From positions 1-64,000 of the forward strand of contig JAMWET010000479.1 of assembly GCA_024036415.1 (NCBI GenBank): a DNA stretch of 64,000 nucleotides. The letters are read 5' to 3'. The notes under the pieces are model-generated. The model was not told where the DNA came from, did no database searches, and saw only the letters and a list, made by a program, of their open reading frames with translations. The DNA comes from Prochilodus magdalenae (Eukaryota > Chordata > Actinopteri > Characiformes > Prochilodontidae). Below, one piece after another: positions 1-9,060 of the stretch. The translations under genes and the position numbers were made by a program. Each line of letters starts with the position of its first letter. Position 1 is the stretch's first letter.

Positions 1-289
1 ACGCAATCTTCTGGCTCTGGGCTCTGTGTGTTCCTCCTCAGACCAGTCACTTGAAAGGCAAGAAAGAACTTTCTGTGCCAGTAGAAACGAGAATTTCTCG
101 TACTCTTGCTAGTGCCTGCGATTTCTCCAGTATTTCTCCAGAGTGGTGAACTCTGCAGAGTTTAGTGCTTAATGCTATGTTAATTTTTAGGCATCTTATG
201 TTTGATTTTTTTTTCTCTGAATGTTTTTTTTTGAGAGATCAATAAATCTGACCTTAGCCTTGTTATCAAGCCAGAGTTTATGTCTGAAG

Positions 290-1480
290 TCAATCAGTTA
301 TGCTACACAGAGCCAAGACACAAGCTGGCACTTGAGGAGCCACTGTACCCAGAGAACTATACAGTCACTGAGAAGGGAGGACTGTTCAACTAGGCAAGCA
401 GGACACCCAGTCAGGGCAGATAAACACCACCAGGATGGGCAGTAGTTCTGCATCAGACCATACAGGATGGACAATACTTTAGCTTGGGCAAAAAAACAAA
501 CAAAAAACAAAAAACACAGACAGTTGGTTCTGTTAGAAGACCTGAGAGCACTATATGGTGTTAACAGAATGCAGCAGTGACTCCGACAGGCCTAACCATC
601 ACAACTGGGCATTACAACATAACTTAAAGGAAGAGTCTGAAGGTAACAAAGACATGAGGGCTCTCTGGGTGACAGAACCAACATTTTCAGTTTACCATAA
701 TGGTCTCTGTCAATGCTTTGTATGAAAAGGCTCTGTGCCCTTTAATAATTCCAGTTGCTAATTGCTAAGTGAGCCCACTTGTCATCCAAGTACACATGTT
801 GGTTCATAATATAAGACAAGTTCACTCTGGTACTGAGAAGCGAGGCTGTTTAGAGCTTTGTATCTTAGTGGAATTTAACCGGCAAAAATTGTGAGTTCAG
901 TAAGACTGGGCTGATATGATCAAATTTTAAATTCTCATAAAGCCTCTGGCTGCAGCATTCTGGACTAACTTAAGCTTGTTAAGGCTTTTGGTTAAACAAC
1001 AAGAAAGCAGAGCTTTGCAATAATCAAACTTCAAAGTATGAAAGGCACAAACCAGCAACAGATCAGGATCTATTGTAAAACAGTTTTTACAGATGTACCT
1101 GGGGTGACTGGGAAGCTATTAAGGTTAAGCAATAATGAAAACAGCTTGTTTCCAACAGTTTGTCTGAGATGAGTTGGAGGACGTTACTTGCCATTCAGTC
1201 TTTTATGTCTTTTACACAGTTCTATATCTTATTAAGTTAAAATGTATCATCTGAAATATACAATTATGAATTGTCAGCATAGCAGTGAAAATGTATGCCT
1301 TGTATAGCATATATAGGGCAAATAATAGGGGTTCTATGACAGAGCCTTGTGGAACACCATACTTTTGTGTGAAAAGAGGATCTGCCGTATTCATTTACAT
1401 TCTGATAAAAGATTCTACCAGTGCTGTAATGAGGCCTAAATCCAGACTTTCATGTTTCATGTCACTCCAATGCAGGTAGA
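290..1480 (-). mobile_element. L2-like LINE 3' fragment (RT remnant), left arm
   Basis: The minus strand encodes a non-LTR reverse transcriptase piece. GVPQGSV..PLLFALYML at about 1,360-1,300 is the conserved RT motif of L2/CR1-type LINEs. It is followed, after a frame change, by HFHCYADNS and a stop, where active elements have YADD. Further downstream (about 1,030-780) comes the C-terminal LDYCNALL..LTKSLNKL.LVQNAAAR motif. Frameshifts and stops mean it is dead. The 5' part of the LINE is absent, as expected of 5'-truncated insertions. The last few hundred bases toward 290 are probably its 3' UTR. The clade assignment comes from motif recognition only. Confidence 0.75.
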
Positions 1481-1528
1481 AAATTAATTATTATGCCACA
1501 ACTTCCTCATAAATATTTGATATAAATT

Positions 1529-1534
<6 letters not shown>

Positions 1535-1592
<58 letters not shown>
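1535..1592. repeat. (TA)n microsatellite, left arm
   Basis: An uninterrupted AT dinucleotide run of roughly 58 bases, next to the L2 fragment. The right-arm counterpart is at about 39,975-40,039 and differs slightly in length. Confidence 0.95.
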
Positions 1593-1594
<2 letters not shown>

Positions 1595-2059
1595 GTTTGT
1601 TGAATTATGCAAAATATTCCATCCTCTCCACAGTAATTACATTGTGCTTGGATTAGATTTATGGGGCAGTCGACTGTGCATTTTTTTTTGCACTTTTATT
1701 ATATTACAAAAAATCACAAAAATCTTTGCTACTATAATCCAACGGAGGTTAGTAGCAGATTGATTATTGGATAATTTAGAGGCTGTGCTAAATATACTCA
1801 TTAATAAAAATAGAATGCACCCAAATAAAAATGTCAGACTGCTGAAAGAAATTGCATTCAGTTAAGTCTCAGGCAGATATATAAATGATTACAGATGTGG
1901 TCTAGTTATGTGAGGCTACGGATGACGAACACAGACCACCAGTAAAGAGAATAATTTGATTTGGAATGACAAATGATTTGGAATGCTCCAGCTGCTGGTG
2001 TGATGATTTAGAGAGTTGGTCACCCCTAGTGGTCATATGCGGAACACTAACAGCTCAGG

Positions 2060-2345
2060 AAGATGTGCGGAACATCCACTAGCCACATGTATTGCCCCTC
2101 ATGGCAGGCTCCTCTTCCAGCTGGCATTTTTCAGCCAGATTGCAACACCTTTTTGCCCAGGTGACAGATTTGTCACCAGTTGAGCATTTATGGGACCAGC
2201 TAGGATGACAGCTTTGCCAACCTATGAATGTGCAGGATCAACAGGCCCAGCTTCAACATCTGTGGGCAAATGAGTATGATCGTTGTACCATTGATCAAGC
2301 TTATTCTGCCCTATCCTTTAGCTTTATAGTGGAGCCACCTTATTT
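2060..2345 (+). pseudogene. Decayed Tc1/mariner transposase 3' fragment, left arm
   Basis: The plus strand reads LSPVEHLWDQL at about 2,175-2,208, then a stop, then QLCQPMNVQDQQAQLQHLW. The EHLWD motif is where the third catalytic acidic residue of Tc1/mariner DDE transposases normally lies, and a stretch of alternating leucines and prolines usually follows it. A degraded IFQPDCN piece upstream resembles the FQQDN block around the second catalytic residue. Several stops and deletions are present and no terminal repeats could be assigned. It is a different, older family from the element at 2,725. Confidence 0.5.
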
Positions 2346-2724
2346 AAAGTAGAATGAAAAGTGTCCTCAAAGCATTCGGTCAAAATATCTACATGAGTAG
2401 GTTTAGATGGACAGCTAATAGACACTGACCAATCTTGGAGGTTTTTGATAAAGCCACTAGGTGTAGAGGTTGTCACAAGGTGCTTAGCCCAAAATGTGGA
2501 TGAACATATATTATGACTAAAGCTAATTTCATATGGGATTAGGTAAAGACTGGGCTCTATGAAATAATAGGTAAATGAGCGATGTTTACACCAAAGGTTA
2601 ATATGAAATCTGATCTCTGCAAAAATGACTCAGATGGGAGATGACTGATCGATACTCGATTTCTGCACTGCTGTCACCTCCAAAAACATGTGCATATGTA
2701 TGTATGAGTGAACACCTCGGTGTA

Positions 2725-4093
2725 CAGTGGGGCAAAAAAGTATTTAGTCAACCACTGGTTGTGCAAGTTCTCCTACTTAGAAAGATGAGAGAGATCTGTA
2801 AGTTTAATCATAGGTACACTTACAGGTACAACTATGTGAGACAAAATGAAAAAAAAAAAAAAATCCAGGAAATCACATTGTAGAATTTTTAAAGAATTTA
2901 TTTGTAAATTGTGGTGGAAAATAAGGATTTGGTCAATAACAAACAAGTAAGAGTTCTGGCTCTCACAGACCTGTAACTTCTTCTTTAAGAAGCTCCTCTG
3001 TCCTCCACTCGTTACTGTTATAAATGGCACCTGTTTGACCTCGTTATCTGTATAAAAGACACCTGTCCACAGCCTCAAACAGTCAGACTCCAAACTCAAC
3101 CATGGCCAAGCCCAAAGAGCTGTCGAAAGACACCAGGGTGAAAATGGTAGACCCTCATCAGGCTGGGAAGAGTGAATCTACAATAGGCTAGCAGGTTGGT
3201 GTGAATAAATCAACTGTGGGAGCAATTGTAAGAAAATGGAAGACCACTGATAATCTCCCTCGATCTTGGGCCCCACGCAAGATCTCATCCCGTGGGGTCA
3301 AAATGATCATGAGCACAGTGAGCAAAAATCCCAGAACTACACGGAGGGACCTGATGAATGACCTGCAGAGAGCTGGGACCAAAGTGACAAAGGCTACCAT
3401 CAGTAACACACTAAGGCGAGAGGGATTCAAATCCTGCAGTGCCAGGCGTGTCCCCCTGCTTAAGCAAGTACATGTCCAGGCCCGTCTGAAGTTTGCCAGA
3501 GAGCGTATGGATGATCCAGCAGAGGATTGGGAAGGTATCATGTGGTCAGATGGAACCAAAATAGAACTTTTTGGTAAAAACTCAACTCGTCGTGTTTGGA
3601 GGAAGAAGAACGCTGAGTTGGATACCAAGAACACCATATCTACTATGAAGCATGGGGGTGGAAACGCTCTGGGGCTGTTTTTCTGCAAAGGGGACAGGAC
3701 GGCTGATCCGTGTTAAGGGAAGAATGAATGGGGCCATGTACTGTGAGATTTCAAGCCAAAACCTCTATTCTTTAGTGAGAGCATTGAAGATGAAACATGG
3801 CTGGGTCTTCCAGCATGACAGTGATCCCAAACACACCGCTCAGGTGTGCAGACCTGGTGAAGACTGGTGAAGACTTACAGGAAACGCTTGACCTCTGTCA
3901 TTGCCAACAAAGGTTATGTTACAAAGTATTGAGTTGAACTTTTGTTATTGACCAAATACTTTCCACTATAATTTATCATTTTGTGTCTCATAGTTAAAGT
4001 GTACCTATGGTGAAAATTACAGAACTCTCTTATCTTTCTAAGTAGGAGAACTTGCACAATCAGTGGTTGACTAAATACTTATTTGCCCCACTG
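2725..4093 (+). mobile_element. Tc1-like DNA transposon with internal deletion, left arm
   Basis: Terminal inverted repeats start CAGTGGGGCAAA at 2,725 and end at 4,093 in the complementary sequence. They extend about 70-80 bases and include a shared block around CAAGTTCTCCTACTTAGAAAG. A TA target duplication flanks both ends (2,723-2,724 and 4,094-4,095). Length is 1,369 bp against 1,536 bp for the mirror copy at 37,304-38,839. The difference is almost entirely one deletion near 3,845 that removes the third catalytic block of the transposase. Confidence 0.93.
3102..3900 (+). pseudogene. Tc1-like transposase pseudogene, left arm
   Basis: The start [11 protein letters not shown] at 3,102 is typical of fish Tc1 transposases. 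The paired helix-turn-helix DNA-binding half follows ([13 protein letters not shown], then [12 protein letters not shown]). The first catalytic aspartate is in [12 protein letters not shown] (about 3,540-3,575) and the second in [11 protein letters not shown] (about 3,810-3,842). Three kinds of lesion are seen. There is a TAG at codon 30 (3,189-3,191). There is a frameshift in the HGGGN region near 3,655-3,665, shared with the right-arm copy. There is also a deletion of about 167 bp near 3,845 that removes the PDLNPIEN block with the third catalytic residue. It cannot make active enzyme. Confidence 0.92.
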
Positions 4094-4404
4094 TAACTGC
4101 TGGACTGAGAAATGTCTACCAACTAGAACTATCCAGTTAACAGAATCCAGTGGGCAGCATCCTGTGTCCACTGATAAAATAGACTAAAGGCACTGAGGAA
4201 CCGTCATCTGGATGTGAGTGTTGTAACTTGAATGAATTGAGGTATCTTTCCCATGCTCAGCCAAACTAAATGCTGTTATGAAAATGGACAGGTTAGGCGT
4301 ATTTATGTTTGTCACAGGATTAAGAGAGGTTTTTTTCTGGCTCATTTTACGGACCTCAAAGCTTCATTCAACAAGACTAGAAGTCTTAACAATGACAAAT
4401 CATT

Positions 4405-4885
4405 TCAGACCTGTCATGTCCTGTCCTGTTTTGCCCCTGTTTGTCTCGGTTTACTCTGGTTTTCTGTTGCTGTCTTGTCATGTCCATGTGCCCCATTGTT
4501 GTCATGTCCATGTGCCCTTTGTTGTCCTGTTCCATGTGCTTCTGTTTGTTTTGATTTTTGGCTCCTCCTCTCTCTGCCCCCTTGTCAGTCCCCTCACCTG
4601 TCCTTGGTTTGTAGCTCCGCCCCTTCCCAGGTGTTCCTTGCTAGTCCTTGTTTACTTATACTCCCTGTAGTCCCCTGTGTTCTTGCTTGGTGTTCTGTCT
4701 CCATGTTGGTCTCTTGTCTTCATGTCCGTTGATTTAGTCTCTGTTGGTTGTTTCTGTTTCCCTGTCCCACAGTAGGGTTTTGTTCCTTAGTTTTCCGGTG
4801 TTTTTGGTTTTGTTTCATCTTGTTTGTTCAACATTTAATACTTTCACTTGTATCCTGCCTCCTCATCCTGTCCCAGCATAACAAG
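4405..4885 (+). repeat. LTR-like dispersed repeat, copy 1 (left arm)
   Basis: This pyrimidine-rich, non-coding unit has landmarks TGTCATGTCC near its start, GGCTCCTCCT, CAGTCCCCTCACCTGT, a CCCAGGTGTTCCTTG block, a TATACTCCCTG TATA-like block, and ATCCTGCCTCCTC at its end. The same order is found at 47,278-47,620 and 50,825-51,240, in part at 42,065-42,200, and inverted at 36,540-37,010. The TATA-like core, the 3' end and the TG...CA-type ends suggest a solo LTR or LTR-derived element, but no flanking duplication was confirmed. Its long open frames are by-products of base composition. Confidence 0.7.
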
Positions 4886-4889
4886 ACCC

Positions 4890-6330
4890 ATGCGCAGAAT
4901 TGTTTTCACAGTGCAAAGATGGACAGAAATACCTGTGGAGTTTTTTTAAAGCAACGGCTTGGTTTTTCCTATAACCCAAAGATGAAAGCTGTAAGATTGT
5001 TAAATAGTGATGTGATCAATGTGGGCTTGCACAATTGCTTGTCTCAAAAAAATTCTTTACATATTAATTGCATATTTTAATAGTTTGAACTCCTGTCTTT
5101 CCCCTTTCTGGTGCGAAAGGATCTTGTTTCCAATTGCCTCAGAAATATCTCTGGATATCTCCTGAATGAACAACCCCCCTTTTGCACAGCACTATATTTA
5201 ATGCAAAACAGCACTGCAGAAAAACACAATGTTCATTCAGTAGTGACTAAAGCTGACTGGGTTAATGTAATATTGCATGGTTGGTTATTATTGCTCATTA
5301 AAACAAGACAAAGTACAACAGAATGCCAATGTATGTGGTTTTTATGCGGATAGAGTGCTATACATTCTGTGAGAATTTGATTTCTCTACCAAATTGAAGA
5401 ATCACTCCCTATTACAAGTAACCACCCCCTTCATCGGTGGAACAAATACAAATGGTGATCTCAACGACAATCTTTAACTGGTCTCAGTTAATTGTCTCTA
5501 CCAATGAGTGTTATCCACTGCTCTATTTCAGACCCCGAATTCTCCTAAAATGAACTGCACTGGGCGTACAGCCAGGTGTTTGGAGTTCACCTCCGACCTC
5601 ACAAACTCACTGGACTCGGCTGCCCCTGGATAATTGACTTGGCAGAATTGTTCAAATGAGATAAAGCGAGTCTAACTCAATTGGAGTGCACTACCACAGC
5701 AAAAGCCCAGAGTGAAAAGGCGTATTATGTGCCTCAGGTCGGTTCACTTTTGCCATGGCCACAAAACAAAAGGCTCCTGTGCTTTTGAAGAAAAATGTTC
5801 TAAGAATAATTAGGGAATGTTGCCGGCTAGCTGCTAATAAACAGTAGAATAAACTGACTGGGAATTGTTTTCCCTGCTCCTCTTCGTCACAGGATTTCAA
5901 GTCTTTCCCCCGTCTACTGGCTGCTGATCACTCTCGTTATATTATATTGGTACTACTTGGAACCACATGAATGTTATGCTCTGTTGAATTGGTCTGATGC
6001 GTCACTTGCACTGCTTCAAACGGGAAGTGTCAGATATACTGCATAACTTATTTCAGTCACAGAACTGCAGGCAAAGTAGCTATGCAAATGGTAGTGTTAC
6101 AGGTGTTCTAACTGTAACAGTGTTTAATTCCTGGTACATGACTGGCTAAAGAAAAAAAACTACTAAAATATTTATTCTATATATATATATATAGATATAT
6201 ATTTAAAAATATGATTTTTTTTGAATGCCTGTTGAAAGTCTCTGCCCAGGGTAAGCTTGTTAATGTATTTGTCTTATAATTTATGTTGCAATGTTTCAAT
6301 GCAAATGGAAAATGATCAAATATGATCCAC
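4890..6330. other. Non-coding stretch, left arm outer zone
   Basis: No gene recognised. A 69-codon frame at 5,691-5,900 (minus) is identical in the right arm (35,527-35,736), but so is the surrounding non-coding DNA. A short (TA)n tract lies at 6,177-6,204. Around 6,230-6,290 the left arm has about 30 bases where the right arm has about 137 unrelated bases (see findings). Confidence 0.6.
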
Positions 6331-6334
6331 TCAT

Positions 6335-6615
6335 AGTAGGGTAGCACACACTAATACACCACCAGTATGTCAGTGTCACTGTAGTGCTGAGAATGATCCA
6401 CCACCCAAATAATACCTGCTCCATGGCGGCTCTCTGGGGGTTCTGACCACTAGACCACTGGTGAACAACATATGCAGAGAAACAGAAGGACTACAGTCTG
6501 TAATTGTAGGACGTCAAAGTGCATTTATATGGTAATTGGACCTAATATAACAGAGACTGTGTGTAGAAACATGGAGGTGGTTGTAGTTATTTTTGCCTGA
6601 TCAGTGTAAAAAGTG
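6335..6615 (+). repeat. Common teleost dispersed repeat (left arm)
   Basis: I recognise this as a widespread fish repeat. Landmarks are ACACTAATACACCACCA, GTGTCACTGTAGTGCTGAG, AATGATCCACCACCCAAATA, GCAGAGAAACAGAAGGACTA and, at the end, TGCCTGATCAGTGTA. A second partial copy is at 51,590-51,715. The family is especially common in otophysan fishes, which is the basis for the tentative group assignment (from memory, unverified). Confidence 0.7.
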
Positions 6616-7678
6616 TAAACTCTTGGTCAAAATCTATAACCGCAAAAAAAGTCTATGAGGACATGCCTGAATGGCGGCCCCCAGTCTTAGTCGTGGCTGA
6701 GCAGAACTTCATGTTCTCCAAACTCTCAGAATCCCACTTACTGGAGACATAACAAGCAACACGTGTTGTCTCTGTGGCGGCCTCCAATTCACAGTCATAC
6801 AACACAGCTTTGATTCATAGAAGCATTGCTGTGGAATCAGCGCTCTTTCTAAAGGGGCCTTCTTCTAGTGAATCCCAGCCATAAACACAGTGTGCTGACA
6901 ATAACGAGAAGGGTGTACAAATACTGATCCATGAGTCTTTTGACAAAAGAGTTCCCAGTACACAGCTTGCTGGTTTTAGCAGAACCTTAATGGGTGACTG
7001 CGACAGAAAAATAGATTAAGCTTTCTTTGGTGAATCTTTTTTAGACTAGCCAACTCTTTTGTACTGAGCATAGCAATTAGCCCTAATCTAAAACACTCAT
7101 GAGATTATTACAATTATTACAATAAAAAATTCAGATTCTACTGTACTGGGTCATTTTTATGTACATTGTTACATACATTTCTTATATCAAGAAGTAGAGC
7201 TCATCCCTTTAGACGTACACTTAAATAAAAGTGCAAAGTATTTGCCTTTAAAAATGAGTTTTAGTTTTAGTTTAGTTTAGTTTTAATAAATAAAAAAGTA
7301 GCATGATTTCTAAAGTCTGTCATTTTTATAAGTTTTTATAATTGTCTCATAATCACCTCATTGTAAGTGATAAGTCTCTGGCCTCACTCTTTGTACACAT
7401 TTTTATAGAATGTCATTATGAAATTATTATATTGAGTACAGAACACTACAGACAAACAATCTACATTAGAATTAGAATTTAAACCCAGTTTGCCTATTGT
7501 GCTTGCACACAGAGGAATTTCTTTACCGCATTTAAGTCTTCCTCATACACACATACTAGGGGGTGTGTTGATGGACAGATTGTGACGGGCGCTGAGCTAA
7601 AATCAAGGCGCCGCTTGTTAAACAGATTTGTTGTCAAACACAGCAGCAACAAGAGCAAAGTGAACATAACCACTTGTT
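6616..7678. other. Non-coding stretch, left arm
   Basis: No gene or known element recognised. It is AT-rich and almost identical to the right arm at about 33,640-34,720. The change from the clean to the noisy zone of the inverted repeat falls near its inner end. Confidence 0.5.
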
Positions 7679-7890
7679 GGTGTAGCTCAGCGGATAACAC
7701 CACTACCCACCAAGTAGCTACCACCACACGTGGGAGACTGGGGTTCGAATCCCAGGCTGAGTGACTACTCTGTGCTACACCAATAAGAGTCCATGGGCAA
7801 GACTCCTAACACCACACTGGCCCACCTGTAATATGATTAACCTTGTAAGTCGCTCTGGATAAGAGCGTCAGCTAAATGCCGTAAATGTAA
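7679..7890 (+). mobile_element. tRNA-derived SINE, left arm
   Basis: The tRNA-like head has box A (TGTAGCTCAGCGG at 7,681) and box B (GGTTCGAATCC at about 7,742), the internal RNA polymerase III promoter. The tail GTAAGTCGCTCTGGATAAGA followed by GCGTCAGCTAAATGCC is the 3' end many fish SINEs share with L2/CR1-type LINEs, which supply their reverse transcriptase. It ends in a short TAAATGTAA-type repeat. The body between head and tail rules out a functional tRNA gene. Confidence 0.9.
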
Positions 7891-7904
7891 ACCAAAAGGC
7901 TAGG

Positions 7905-8130
7905 ACAGTGTCAGAGTCAGGAAACAGGTGGAAATTAAAACCAAGCAAACAATCAGATCAGGCAAAAACTGGCTCTGCACAGGGTTGCAATACTTCACAA
8001 TGAGTCAGTGTGAGAGAGGCGTATATATACAGACGGAATAAATAAGAAACAGGTGTGTGTGATCAGGGATCTGGAGAATGGAAGAGGTGAGAGGAGAACG
8101 TGCAGGCATGATGGGGGGCAGTGAGCATAG
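7905..8130 (-). repeat. LTR/promoter-like repeat with TATA box, left arm
   Basis: Read on the minus strand, this holds TATATATACGCC after CACCTGTTTCTTATT, then a run ending CCTGTTTCCTGACTCTGACA. Layout and composition resemble the LTR-like family at 4,405, but the sequence is distinct. The element class is not certain. Confidence 0.35.
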
Positions 8131-8479
8131 TTAGGTGCTTTGCTCAAGGGCAACTTTAACAGCCCTTCGGTCACAAGGCTGTTTCCCTAACCTCCAACTC
8201 AACAGGAGGAACCAAGCTATGTCCAACAGACCAAAACCAATTTAAAACAAATTGCATGCTGTACCGTGATAGGTGTACTTGCTTCACACATCTTTCGTTT
8301 TGACAGGTTATGTTTATTTGTACACAAGTCAAAAGGGATGACAGATTTCACATAAGGTAGTGGAGTAAGAAGGAGGAAAAAGATTTTTTTAAAAGTTGTT
8401 TAAATGTATAACTTCACACTTTGCCATTTTGCTATGCCAACTATTTCTGGAAACTGTAAATATTTCTGGAAACAGTAGT

Positions 8480-9060
8480 GTAAATACACAGGTTACTCAT
8501 CTTCAGTACTCTGTATACAGCTGTCTAATGCCTGTTCTCAGCAGTTCAGTAAACATACTGGGCACTCAGCCTCACCAATCTGTATACAGCTCTCTAGTCC
8601 TAGCAGAGCAGCAACCACACTGACCGCTCAGCTTCAGCACTCTGTATCCAGCTGACTAATGTCTGATTTCAACAGTTCAGTAAGCATACTGCCCGCTCAG
8701 CTTCACTGCTCTGTATACAGCTGTCTGTTCTCTGATCTCAGCAGCACAGTAAATATACTGACCGCTAAACTTTACCAAACTGTATTAAGCTGTCTGATCT
8801 CTGATCACAGCAGTTCAGCAAAAATACTGGGTGCTGGGCTTCACCAATCTGTATACAGTTGTCTGATCTCAGCAGTGCGGTAAACATAATGGCCGCTCAT
8901 ATTCACCAATCTGTATACAGTTGTCTGATCTCAGCAGTGCGGTAAACATAATGGCCGCTCATATTCACCAAACTGTATACAGTTGTTTGATCTTAGCAAT
9001 GCAGAAAATATACTGGCTGCTCATATTCAATCTGTATAATGTCTAATCTCAGACAGTGGA
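8480..9060 (+). repeat. Minisatellite, 62-69 bp unit, about 8-9 copies (left arm)
   Basis: Starts of the CTGTATACAG-type landmark fall at 8,511, 8,580, 8,642, 8,711, 8,780, 8,849, 8,911, 8,973 and 9,032. The spacings are 69, 62, 69, 69, 69, 62, 62 and 59. The 69 and 62 bp forms differ by a 7-base piece in the TCTGATCTCAGCAG part. Units share CAGCAGT.CAGTAAACATACTG and TTCACCAAT. Open frames through it are an effect of periodicity. Confidence 0.92.

Noticed and set aside
3188..3688. 166-codon open frame on the minus strand
   Set aside because: It is the antisense shadow of the Tc1 transposase pseudogene. Its mirror image appears at 37,881-38,309 for the same reason.
4253..5080. Cysteine- and leucine-rich frames of 110-159 codons
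   Set aside because: They run through the LTR-like repeat, change frame between copies of the family, and have no conserved protein signature.
5691..5900. 69-codon frame identical in both arms
   Set aside because: The surrounding non-coding sequence is equally identical in this zone, so identity is not evidence of protein constraint. No domain is recognisable.
7679..7760. tRNA gene suggested by intact box A and box B
   Set aside because: It is the head of a SINE. The sequence continues into a SINE body and LINE-like tail, and a complete cloverleaf is not supported.
8480..9060. CRISPR-like regularly spaced repeats
   Set aside because: The units are repeated over their full length with no unique spacers, and the context is a vertebrate genome. 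It is a minisatellite.
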